A stretch of 57,337 bases of DNA from NCBI RefSeq assembly GCF_900163635.1, contig NZ_FUID01000067.1:1-57337 (forward strand), written 5' to 3'. The notes under the pieces are model-generated. The model was not told the DNA's origin. It did no database searches and worked only from the letters and a program-made list of their open reading frames with translations. This DNA comes from Leucobacter sp. 7(1). Its GTDB lineage: Bacteria > Actinomycetota > Actinomycetes > Actinomycetales > Microbacteriaceae. Shown piece after piece: positions 24,046-32,352 of the stretch. A program made the position numbers and the translations under genes. Every line of letters begins with the position of its first letter. The stretch's first letter is position 1.

Positions 24046-25344
24046 ATGCACCGCGACGCTTCTGCCCCGACCGCGCCATCGCGGCGACACGGCCCCTGGA
24101 TTGCGGGCAGCGTTGCCGGTGCGATCCTCCTCGGCGCAGGCGGCTACACCGCCGCGTGCGCGCTCACACCGCTTCCTGCCCCCCGCACCGCCGCGACCGA
24201 CACCGCCGAGTGGGACGAGGCCGCCACCGCGAGCGCTGAACTTGCCACGTCAACCGTCGCGGACCTCGTAGCGGCCCAGACCGGCCCGGCCGCGGTGGGC
24301 TGGCAAGACGGCGAGGCCGTGTGGAGCACCGACGAGTCGCCGCGACCGATCGCGAGCATCTCGAAGCTCGTCACCGTGCTGATTGGCCTGGAGCGGGCCC
24401 CGCTCGCACAGGGTGAAGACGGGCCCGCGCACGTCTGGACGGCGGCCGACGCCGCCCGGCAGCAGGCGTATCTCGCGGATGACGGGATCGCGTTCCCGAT
24501 CCCGGTCGGCACCGAGGTCACCACGCGACAGATGCTCACACTCGCGCTCTTGCCCTCCGCGAACGACTTCGCCGCAGCTTACGCGGCGATGACGATCGGG
24601 GACGACGCGGCGTTTGCGGCAGCCGTGTCCGAGTGGGCTGAGCGTCACGGCCTTGCCACGCTATCGCTCGCCGAACCGACAGGCATGGACGAGGCGAACG
24701 TTGCGAGCGCCGCGGACGTGGTTCGGATCGGCCGGTTCGCGCTCGCGAACCCCACCCTGGCCGAGTTCACCCGAATGCCCAGCGCCGAACTCCCCTGGGA
24801 CATCGGCACGGTGAAGAACACCAACCCACTACTCACCCAGCTCCCCGGCACCATCGGCCTCAAGACCGGCCGCTCAAGCGTGGCGGGCTATAACCTCGTC
24901 GCCGCGCAAGAATCGAGCGCTTCGGGCCGTCCCGCGGTGAAGATCGCGGCGGTCCTCGGCCGGGACTCGGGCAGCGAGCGGGCCCGGCACACGAGCGCCC
25001 TCCTCACCGGGATGGACGGTGCGGCGCAACCCCTCCCGCTTGTCCTCCCCCAGGATCTTGTCGGCACGGCGGTCACCGTCGACGGCCACACGATCGAGCT
25101 CGTTGCCAACGGCAGCGCGAGCACCGTACTCTTCCCGGGCGAACAGGCCGCGCGCACGGTGGAGCTCACGCCCATCACGGAGGGTCCCGAGGGACAGCCC
25201 GCGGGAACGATCCGGCTCACCGCTCCCACGGGCGACATCGAAGTGCCGGTGGTGACCGCCACCACGATCCGGGAACCGGATCTGTGGTGGCGCGTCACCC
25301 ATCCCGCCCTCGTGTTCGGCTGGGCCGAACCGCCTACGCCGTAA
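24046..25344 (+). CDS. D-alanyl-D-alanine carboxypeptidase (S11 family)
   Basis: A 432-residue low-molecular-weight penicillin-binding protein. An N-terminal membrane anchor or signal (about residues 18-40) is followed by the catalytic triad of motifs: S104-I-S-K107, S171-A-N173 and K272-T-G274. It trims the terminal D-Ala from peptidoglycan stem peptides outside the membrane. A C-terminal domain of about 110 residues ends in a hydrophobic stretch (VTHPALVFGWAEP), perhaps only a weak anchor. The 3' end overlaps the convergent M20 gene by 11 bases. Confidence 0.9.
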   Translation: MHRDASAPTAPSRRHGPWIAGSVAGAILLGAGGYTAACALTPLPAPRTAATDTAEWDEAATASAELATSTVADLVAAQTGPAAVGWQDGEAVWSTDESPRPIASISKLVTVLIGLERAPLAQGEDGPAHVWTAADAARQQAYLADDGIAFPIPVGTEVTTRQMLTLALLPSANDFAAAYAAMTIGDDAAFAAAVSEWAERHGLATLSLAEPTGMDEANVASAADVVRIGRFALANPTLAEFTRMPSAELPWDIGTVKNTNPLLTQLPGTIGLKTGRSSVAGYNLVAAQESSASGRPAVKIAAVLGRDSGSERARHTSALLTGMDGAAQPLPLVLPQDLVGTAVTVDGHTIELVANGSASTVLFPGEQAARTVELTPITEGPEGQPAGTIRLTAPTGDIEVPVVTATTIREPDLWWRVTHPALVFGWAEPPTP

Positions 25345-26611
25345 GCGCGCCGCCTGCAAGGCGCGTCACGACGCCCGTCAGGTGTGCGATGCCCGCGAGC
25401 AAGTCCGCATCGCGCGTGTATTCGTCGAGGTTGTGTGAGACCCCGTCGACGCTCGGCACGAACAGCATGACCGTGGGCACCTCGTCCTTCATATTTGTCG
25501 AGTCGTGCCCCGCGACGGTCATCACACGGGCCGAGCTGAGCCCGAGCCCCTCCGCGACCTCGCGTGCGAGCTCCACGCCGGCCTCCGGGTAGGGGTTCTG
25601 ATCCCAGGCGTGCTCGGCAATCACCTCGATCGTCACGCGGTCCTCGCGCTCCACGCGGGCCACGGTCTCCATAAGCGAGGCGTGTGCGGCGGCGATCACC
25701 TCGGCCGACGGCGAGCGCAGGTCGAGCAGCAGCTCAACCTCGCTCGCGACCACAACCGGGGAGTTCGGGTACACGTTCAGCTCGCCGCACGCGGTGTGCA
25801 GCAGGCCCTCGTCGAACTTGTCCACGAGTTCGCGCGCAGCGACAACGAGCCGCGCGGCCCCGAGCAGCGCGTCCTTGCGATCCGCCATAAGGGCGGCACC
25901 GCTGTGAGCCTGGGCGCCGTGCACCCGGAACTCGAACTTGTGGGCCGCCCAGGTGGCGTTCACGAGGCCGATCGTCACGCCGTCCTCTTCCATGCTGCGT
26001 CCCTGCTGGACGTGGATCTCCGCGTAGGAAGCGACGCTGCGGTCGGTGCCCGCACCGAACACGGGTCCGGCACCCAGCTCGTCGATCGCGCCCAGCGCCT
26101 CGGCGACGGTCGTGCCGCGCGGATCCGGCGTGGCAAGCGCGGACTCGAGCGCAAGCTTGCCGGTGAATACCGAGCTGCCCATCATCGAGGGCTTGAAGCG
26201 CGAGCCCTCCTCGTTGAACCAGTTGACTACAGCGAGGTTGTGCTGAGCCCTCGCGGGGTTGGCGCGCAGTTCCTCGGCAGTCCGGAAGCAGGCGTACGCC
26301 GACGCCATAACCCCGTAGGCACCGTCAAAGCGGCCCGCCGTTGGCTGCGAGTCCATGTGCGAGCCGGTCAGCACGTAGGGCGCACCGGGGACGAGTTCCA
26401 GCAGCCCGAACTGGTTGCCGATCTCGTCGTGATGCACGGTGAAGCCACGGGATTCCAGCAGCTTGGCGAACCACTTCCGTTGCTCGCCATCGGCCGCGCT
26501 GGCGGCCTGGCGGTCGACGCCGTGTGTGCCGGCAACTGCCCCAAACGCGGAGTGGGTGGCCCAATCCGCGAGGAACGCGTCGTCGTTCGGAGCTCCAAGG
26601 GGGTCGGTCAT
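25334..26611 (-). CDS. M20 hydantoinase/carbamoylase-family amidohydrolase
   Basis: A 425-residue Zn/Mn amidase of the N-carbamoyl-L-amino acid hydrolase / allantoate amidohydrolase group. Metal ligands are visible: His and Asp in TGSHMDSQPTAGRFDGAYG (about 80-98), the Glu pair in NEEGSRFKP (about 131-139), and His in VAGHDSTNM (about 370). The usual HIEQG motif is HVQQG here. It hydrolyses a carbamoyl or ureido C-N bond. It heads towards the same strand as the downstream YtcJ and MHS genes, which suggests a shared catabolic route; the substrate is unknown. Confidence 0.85.
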   Translation of the reverse strand: MTDPLGAPNDDAFLADWATHSAFGAVAGTHGVDRQAASAADGEQRKWFAKLLESRGFTVHHDEIGNQFGLLELVPGAPYVLTGSHMDSQPTAGRFDGAYGVMASAYACFRTAEELRANPARAQHNLAVVNWFNEEGSRFKPSMMGSSVFTGKLALESALATPDPRGTTVAEALGAIDELGAGPVFGAGTDRSVASYAEIHVQQGRSMEEDGVTIGLVNATWAAHKFEFRVHGAQAHSGAALMADRKDALLGAARLVVAARELVDKFDEGLLHTACGELNVYPNSPVVVASEVELLLDLRSPSAEVIAAAHASLMETVARVEREDRVTIEVIAEHAWDQNPYPEAGVELAREVAEGLGLSSARVMTVAGHDSTNMKDEVPTVMLFVPSVDGVSHNLDEYTRDADLLAGIAHLTGVVTRLAGGALTA

Positions 26612-26683
26612 GGTGAATCCTTTCGTGGGGAAAACTGAGGTGTCCGATGCGGTGGACTGCGGGCCGGGCCGCGACCCGAACGG

Positions 26684-28333
26684 CTACCCGCGGCTGTCGT
26701 AGCTCAGTGTGCCACCGAGGAGTGTGGCGACGATGTCGAGCCCGGCGATGCTCGGCGCAGTCAGCGGCGAGTCGGAGAACACTGTCAGATCGGCGAGCTT
26801 GCCGCGCTCCAGGGTGCCGCGGCTCGCGAGCTGTCCTGTTGCCTGCGCCGCCCACACCGTGTGGGTGCGCAGCGCTTCTTCGGGTGTGATCGCTTCCTCC
26901 GGGCCAAGCACGGCACCGGAATCGGTCAGCCGATCCACCGCGGACTGCATGCCACGGCGCAGGTTGTTGTCAGCGACGGGAAGATCTGAGGATCCGGTGA
27001 GCAGGATCCCCGCATCAATCACCGAGCGGCCACGGTACAGCCAGGAGGCACGCTCCGGCCCGACGCGATCCGCCATCTGATCCCCGATGGGACCGATGAA
27101 GCCGGCCTGCGGGGTGACCGCGATCCCAAGCGCCCCGGCCCGGGTGAGCTGATCGGGGCGCGCGATGCCGAAGTGCTCGATGCGGCAGGGCACGTCGAGC
27201 ACCCCGTAGCGCTCCTGCGCCTCAGAAATCAGATCGAGCGCGAGGTCAATGGCGGCGTCGCCAATGGCGTGCAGCGCGAGCGGCCAGCCAGCTCGATAGG
27301 CAGCGAGCGCGCGCTCGCGGTACACGGCGGGCTCGTCAAGGAGGTAGCCGGTGTTGTGCTCGTGGCCACAGTAGTCCTCGGTGACTGCTGCCGTGGCACC
27401 GAGGAGCGACCCGTCCAAAAAGACCTTGACGTGGCCGAAGCGCACCCGGTCGTCGCCAAAACCGGCGCGGATCCCAAGGTCAAGGCCGGCCCCCGCGGCG
27501 GTGCCGTGAAAGTCACCCGCGTGGCCGGACAGCGGTCGCAGGGCGTCGAGCGCCGGCATCAGCTGGGCGCGGGCGTGCAGCCGTCCCTGTTCGGCCGCCG
27601 CCTGATACGCAGCGACCTCAACGGGGCTGTGTCCGATCCAACCACCGCCGACACCTGCCTCCGTGAAGCTTGTGATCCCTTCGGCCGCGTACCGCTGTGT
27701 GGCGGCGTCGAGGGCGGCGACAAGCGCGTCAGTCGCATACGGCAAGAGCAGTGCCTGCACCAGACCCTGCGCGGCTTCTTCGACAAGGCCGGTCGGATCC
27801 CCAGCGGCGTCGCGGACAACGACCCCGCCCGTGGGGTTCTCAAAACCGGTTTCCAGGGCTCCCACGAGACGCAGCGTCGCGGTGTTCGTGATCGACGCGT
27901 GCCCCGAGGTATGGCGCAGGTACAGCGGCCGCTCTCCGGTCAGCTCGTCGAGCCGCGCGATGTCAGGGAACGCACCGCCGTGGTGCGATTGATTGAACCC
28001 GGTGCCGTGCAGCCAGGCGCGCGGATCTCCCGCAGCGTCCAGTCGCGCCGCCTCGGCCGCGACCATCGCGTAGAGCTCGTCGAGCCCGCGCGCCTGGCTC
28101 AGATCAATCGCCGCGAGACCGAGGCCCCACCAGGCCGTGTGGCAGTGCGCGTCAATCAGACCCGGGGTGACCGTGGCCGCGCCGAAGTCAAGCTCGCGCA
28201 GCGCGGACACCCCCGCGATCTCCTCATCGAAGCCGACAATGCGCTCGCCGATGACGCCGAGCGCCGTTGCGATGGGGCGGGCGGGATCAAGCGTGAGGAT
28301 CTCACGGGCCCGCACAATCAGGTCGAGCTGCAT
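26684..28333 (-). CDS. YtcJ-type amidohydrolase
   Basis: A 549-residue amidohydrolase (Amidohydro_3). The metal motif HCH lies in IDAHCHTAWWG (about 63-73), the Lys in KVFLDGSLLG (about 305), His in ALHAIGDAAID (about 358), and the final Asp in TGSSDLPV (about 450). Start ATG at 28333 with an AAGGA site. YtcJ relatives act on amides, formamides or cyclic imides, mostly without known natural substrate. It lies between the M20 amidohydrolase and an MHS transporter on one strand. Confidence 0.85.
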   Translation of the reverse strand: MQLDLIVRAREILTLDPARPIATALGVIGERIVGFDEEIAGVSALRELDFGAATVTPGLIDAHCHTAWWGLGLAAIDLSQARGLDELYAMVAAEAARLDAAGDPRAWLHGTGFNQSHHGGAFPDIARLDELTGERPLYLRHTSGHASITNTATLRLVGALETGFENPTGGVVVRDAAGDPTGLVEEAAQGLVQALLLPYATDALVAALDAATQRYAAEGITSFTEAGVGGGWIGHSPVEVAAYQAAAEQGRLHARAQLMPALDALRPLSGHAGDFHGTAAGAGLDLGIRAGFGDDRVRFGHVKVFLDGSLLGATAAVTEDYCGHEHNTGYLLDEPAVYRERALAAYRAGWPLALHAIGDAAIDLALDLISEAQERYGVLDVPCRIEHFGIARPDQLTRAGALGIAVTPQAGFIGPIGDQMADRVGPERASWLYRGRSVIDAGILLTGSSDLPVADNNLRRGMQSAVDRLTDSGAVLGPEEAITPEEALRTHTVWAAQATGQLASRGTLERGKLADLTVFSDSPLTAPSIAGLDIVATLLGGTLSYDSRG

Positions 28334-28412
28334 GGTGGCGTCCTTTCCCAGGAGTGAACACGAATGGGTGCGGCGGTGGGTGCATCCCCGTCCCACCGCA
28401 CCCGAGGGTGAG

Positions 28413-28444
28413 GCGTGCCGCGCGGCTTCCCCCGCGCGGCACGC
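28413..28444 (-). terminator. Hairpin after the MHS transporter gene
   Basis: Arms 28413-28425 and 28432-28444 are a perfect 13-bp, GC-only stem with one A-T pair, six-base loop. It starts seven bases after the transporter stop on the minus strand and precedes the YtcJ start by about 80 bases. There is no U-tract. It could terminate or attenuate transcription between the transporter and the hydrolase genes. Confidence 0.5.
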
Positions 28445-28450
28445 TCTGCG

Positions 28451-29788
28451 CTAGTGCTTGAAGCCCTCGTACTGCTGGCTGAGCTTCGGAGCGAGAATCG
28501 CACCGAAGGTGCTGAGCAGGGAGAAGATCACGAGCATGATGGCCGCGGGCACCCACGAGTCGCCCGAGGCAGTCACGAGCGCGGTCGCGATCAGCGGCGT
28601 CAGGCCGGCGAGCACGTTGGCACCGTTGAAGGCTACGGCCACGCCGGAGAGACGCACCGATGCGGGGAACAAGCCCGTCAGCACGGAGCCGGCGGCCGCG
28701 AACGAGTACGTCAGCAGTGACACCGAGATCACGATGCCGATGGTGACGAGCACGGGGTGGGTGGTCTGGATCAGCATGAAGCAGGGGAACGCGGCAATCG
28801 TGGTGAGGATGCCCGCACCGATGATGACGCGCGTTGCCCCGTACTTCTGACCCAGGTGGCCAGCGTGGAGCACCGAGAGCAACTGGAACACGGCACCGAT
28901 GAGGGTGGCCATCAGGATCATGTCACGCTCGATGCCGAGCACGCGCGTGCCGTAGTTCATGACAAACGTGGTGACGATGTAGAAGCCGGCAGTACCGAGC
29001 AGGACTGCGGCGATGCCGACAAGCAGCTGGCGCCACGCCTGCACGAAGACGACCTTCAGCGGGGCCTTCTCGTTCTCGCCGCTCTCCTTCATCTCCGTGA
29101 ACACGGGTGACTCGTGCATCTTGGCGCGCAGCCAGACCGCCACGAGCAGCAACGGGATCGCGAGCAAGAACGGGATCCGCCAGCCCCACGCGTCGAAGTT
29201 GTCGGCGCTCAGGAACAGTGCGAGCAAGAAGAACCCGCCCGAGGACATGATCGTGGCGATCGGAGAGCCCAGCTGCGGCAGCGCTGCCATGCGAGCACGC
29301 ATCTTCAGCGGCGCGTTCTCTACCGCGAGCGTCATGGCACCCGACCATTCGCCACCGATAAACAGGCCCTGCAGGAGGCGCAGGAACACAAGGATGATCG
29401 GCGCCCAGACGCCGATCGTGACGTAGTTCGGCAGGATGCCGATGAGGCCCGTCGCGACGCCAATGCCGACAACGGTGATCATCAGGACCGCCTTGCGGCC
29501 GATCCGGTCGCCGAGCCAGCCGAAGAATAGGCCGCCAAGCGGGCGAACCAGGAAGCCAACGGCGAGCGTCGCGAACGCGGCCATCGACGCGGCGGCGGCG
29601 TTGTCACTGACGAAGTACTGCACGTTGAACACGAGCGCTGCGGCGGTGTTGAACAGGAAGTAGTCGTACCACTCCAGCACATTGCCGACCAGGGCACCAA
29701 AGGATGCGCGCCGCGCATCGCGGGGGGAAATCACGTTGACGGTCGCGGTTTCCCGCTCCGCCTGCGTGATGTTTGACGTCGAGCTCAT
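28451..29788 (-). CDS. MFS transporter, metabolite:H+ symporter (MHS) family
   Basis: A 445-residue, twelve-helix symporter of the ShiA/ProP/KgtP type. The family features are GNVLEWYDYFLFNTAAALVF in the first helix (about 34-53), GWLGDRIGRKAVL after helix 2, and GGEWSGAMTLAVENAP in helix 4-5. MHS proteins import organic acids or zwitterions with protons. It probably brings in the substrate of the two adjacent amidohydrolases. It is divergent from the hydroxyacid dehydrogenase. Confidence 0.9.
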   Translation of the reverse strand: MSSTSNITQAERETATVNVISPRDARRASFGALVGNVLEWYDYFLFNTAAALVFNVQYFVSDNAAAASMAAFATLAVGFLVRPLGGLFFGWLGDRIGRKAVLMITVVGIGVATGLIGILPNYVTIGVWAPIILVFLRLLQGLFIGGEWSGAMTLAVENAPLKMRARMAALPQLGSPIATIMSSGGFFLLALFLSADNFDAWGWRIPFLLAIPLLLVAVWLRAKMHESPVFTEMKESGENEKAPLKVVFVQAWRQLLVGIAAVLLGTAGFYIVTTFVMNYGTRVLGIERDMILMATLIGAVFQLLSVLHAGHLGQKYGATRVIIGAGILTTIAAFPCFMLIQTTHPVLVTIGIVISVSLLTYSFAAAGSVLTGLFPASVRLSGVAVAFNGANVLAGLTPLIATALVTASGDSWVPAAIMLVIFSLLSTFGAILAPKLSQQYEGFKH

Positions 29789-29895
29789 TCGAGTTCCGTC
29801 CTCTTTCGTTGAGTGGCCCGCTCTTCTTCGAGCGACCGGGCCGATAGGTCATGTCGCGCTCGCTCCAATGACAATGCCATTTCGGCCCCGCTCAG

Positions 29896-29912
29896 GTCAC
29901 TAGGCAAGTGAC
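29896..29912. promoter_or_regulatory. Inverted repeat in the MHS / dehydrogenase divergent promoter
   Basis: GTCACT (29896-29901), five bases, AGTGAC (29907-29912). It lies in the 226-base gap between the two divergent starts and is a plausible operator for the PucR-type regulator encoded 1 kb downstream. Six-base arms alone are weak evidence. Confidence 0.35.
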
Positions 29913-30014
29913 GTGGACCCAGCCTCGAACGGTATGCACTTGCACATCGAGGGGTGTGCGAAGCTTCGTGAGGCGAGTCTTTTCGCCATCGGATTCAATG
30001 CAGGAGGAGCCGCA

Positions 30015-30965
30015 ATGGCACAGATCACCATCACCGATCGCGGGGCGCTCGACCCGAACGAGGCCATCGCCTATCTGGAAGCTCAGGGACACGAAGTCAC
30101 CCTGCTCGACACGCTGGATCCGGCGGAACTGCTGGCGAAGACGCCAGACTGCGAGGGCATCGTTGCCAGCTTTATTGAACTCGATGCGACGACTCTCCGC
30201 GCGCTTCCGCAGCTCAAAGTGATCGCCACGACCTCCGTCGGATTCAACAAGATCGATGTCGCCGTTGCCCGCGAGCTTGGCATCGATGTGTGCAACATGC
30301 CCAGCGTGGCAAGCGAGGAAGTTGCCACGCACGCCGTCGCAGGCATGCTCGGCTTGCTCCGCGAGATCCGCGCGTCCGTCGAGCAGGTCGAGGGGGGCGA
30401 GTGGGACTATTCCGCGCTGCCGCTGCCGCCGCGCGTGAGCGAGCTGACGCTCGGGCTGCTCAGCTTCGGCCGGATCGCCCGCAAGGTTGCCGAGCGCGCA
30501 CTGCCCTTCTTCGACCGCGTCGTCGCCTACGACCCGTTTGTTCCCGAAGACGCCTGGGAGGACGGGATCGAGCGCGTACACAGCACCGACGAGCTGCTCG
30601 CGCAGTCCAACGTGCTCAGCCTGCACGCGCTGCTCACCGAGGAGACCCGCGGTTTCCTCGACGCGGAGAACCTCGCGAAGCTGCCGCAGGGTGCGGTCGT
30701 GATCAACGTGGCCCGCGGTGAGCTGATCGACAGCCCCGCGCTGCTCGCCGCGCTCGACAACGGCCAGGTGCGCTCTGCGTTCCTCGACGTGCTCGACGTA
30801 GAGCCTGCACCCGCAGGCGACCCGTTTGTGGCGCACCCGCGCGTGCAGGTCACGCCGCACTCGGCCTTCCGCAGCGACGCGACGCTCCGCGAGTACTTCA
30901 TGGTGCCCGCCGAGAACGTGACGCGAGTGCTCGCCGGCGAGCAGCCGCACACGCTGGTCAACTAG
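30015..30965 (+). CDS. D-isomer-specific 2-hydroxyacid dehydrogenase
   Basis: A 316-residue NAD(P)-dependent 2-hydroxyacid dehydrogenase. Catalytic Arg is in NVARGELID (about 235), Glu in DVLDVEPAP (about 264) and His in VTPHSAF (about 285). The dinucleotide motif is unusual: the canonical GxGxxG is SFGRIA (about 151-156), keeping only the central Gly. Start ATG at 30015 with GGAGGAG. Relatives reduce glyoxylate, hydroxypyruvate or 2-keto acids. Substrate unknown; the gene lies between the amidohydrolase/MHS group and the ThDP enzyme. Confidence 0.86.
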   Translation: MAQITITDRGALDPNEAIAYLEAQGHEVTLLDTLDPAELLAKTPDCEGIVASFIELDATTLRALPQLKVIATTSVGFNKIDVAVARELGIDVCNMPSVASEEVATHAVAGMLGLLREIRASVEQVEGGEWDYSALPLPPRVSELTLGLLSFGRIARKVAERALPFFDRVVAYDPFVPEDAWEDGIERVHSTDELLAQSNVLSLHALLTEETRGFLDAENLAKLPQGAVVINVARGELIDSPALLAALDNGQVRSAFLDVLDVEPAPAGDPFVAHPRVQVTPHSAFRSDATLREYFMVPAENVTRVLAGEQPHTLVN

Positions 30966-30968
30966 CGC

Positions 30969-31018
30969 GATCGCGTGGGGGCCGCGGGCGGACACGCGCC
31001 CGCGGCCCCCACGCGATC
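30969..31018. terminator. Very strong terminator between convergent genes
   Basis: Perfect 22-bp arms, 30969-30990 and 30997-31018, around a six-base loop. It starts three bases after the dehydrogenase stop and ends five bases before the stop of the regulator gene, so it serves both. No T-run is needed with a stem this stable. Confidence 0.8.
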
Positions 31019-31023
31019 CCCGA

Positions 31024-32184
31024 CTACGCCCAGGCGAGGACGACGCTGGCCGCCTCGGTGGGCACCGTCACGTCGATGCCCGTCAGCTCCGTGAAGCGGC
31101 GGAGCCGGTTGGTGATCGTGTTGCGGTGGCAGAACATCTGCGACGCCGCGGCCTGCACGCTGCCAGTCTCCAGGTACGCGCGCACCGATTCCTCGATCGC
31201 CTCCCGTTCAGCCGAGCTGCACTCCGCGAGCTTCGCCTCGAAGTCGAGCACAAGTTCGAAGTGGGTGCCGGTGAGCTGCGAGCGGACGAGCCGCGGCCAG
31301 TCAGTAAAGCCGCGCCGGCCGCCATTGCGGGCGGGGAGCGCGGCGAGCTCGGACGCGAGACGGGCCCCCGCCCAGACCTCATCGATCCCCTCAACAGTCA
31401 CGACCGCGCCCACCTCGCTGCCACGCAGCGCCTGCAACGCGGGTCGCGTGTGCCACGCAGTTGCGGTCACGAGGAGCAACAGCGTCGCGCCCCGGTACGA
31501 GGAGAGCAGCGACTCTCGCATTCTCGGATCTCCGGCGAGCGTCTGCCGCAGCGCCACCGCTTCGGTGCCCTCCGCCGCGAGGACCACCCAGTGTGCGCGG
31601 GCGGGGACCCCCAGCGCCACAGCGATTTCCGCGGTGCGCGCACTCGGCGGTCGCTCCTCGGTATCTACGAGTTCGGAGACGAGCGCGCGCTCCAAGAGTT
31701 GCCGCTCGTCGGTCTGGAGCTCCCGCTCCGCCAGGTAGCCGTCCTGGGCGTGTCCCGCGTACTCGTCGACAACCTGCCACACGTAGTCCGCGTGACGCAG
31801 CAGGAGCTGAGCGTCGTCCTCGGAGGCGACCGCAACGAGCGCGTTCCAGAGCACGACATAGTCGAGCCGGATCGCGGTCATCAGCGCGGCACGCGAGATC
31901 CCAGCGCGAGCGCGCGAGGTGCCCACCGCAAATGCAGCGGCCTGCGCTTTGGTGCTGTCGGCCACGCGCATCCGCTCGATCAGGCCCGCAAACGACGCCC
32001 GCGCGGCTGCGGCAAGCTCCTCGCCCGAAACGCGCCGCTCCGCGTACTCGTCGACCTCCTCGAGCCGCACGAGAAAATCGCGCGCCAGACGATCCAGATC
32101 GAGCAGGTCCAGCAGCGTGAGCCAGCGGTCCTGATCGGCCGCGAATGGCCGACTCGACAGCGGCGACGTCCCATTTTCCGGCAT
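31024..32184 (-). CDS. PucR-family transcriptional regulator
   Basis: A protein of about 386 residues with the PucR layout: a poorly conserved sensor half, a GGDEF-like middle region, and a C-terminal HTH_30 (ESVRAYLETGSVQAAASQMFCHRNTITNRLRRFTELTG in outline, about 330-370). PucR/CdaR regulators activate genes for purine, allantoin, sugar-acid or amino-acid catabolism. The ATG at 32184 is chosen; a GTG at 32220 would add 12 residues and lacks a ribosome site. It is divergent from the ThDP enzyme gene and likely controls it and its neighbours. Confidence 0.82.
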   Translation of the reverse strand: MPENGTSPLSSRPFAADQDRWLTLLDLLDLDRLARDFLVRLEEVDEYAERRVSGEELAAAARASFAGLIERMRVADSTKAQAAAFAVGTSRARAGISRAALMTAIRLDYVVLWNALVAVASEDDAQLLLRHADYVWQVVDEYAGHAQDGYLAERELQTDERQLLERALVSELVDTEERPPSARTAEIAVALGVPARAHWVVLAAEGTEAVALRQTLAGDPRMRESLLSSYRGATLLLLVTATAWHTRPALQALRGSEVGAVVTVEGIDEVWAGARLASELAALPARNGGRRGFTDWPRLVRSQLTGTHFELVLDFEAKLAECSSAEREAIEESVRAYLETGSVQAAASQMFCHRNTITNRLRRFTELTGIDVTVPTEAASVVLAWA

Positions 32185-32352
32185 TGCCGTCACCACCCCG
32201 ATCCGGCACAGAATGTGCACATACCCAAAAGACTAACCCGATTCGGTGTCGGATGCCCCGCGCACTGTGCAGATGTACCTGGCAAGCTGGAGTGGACCCC
32301 CGGGTGCCCCTGTGCCCGCGCACGGTCGTCACCCGTTTGAGAGGAATCCACG

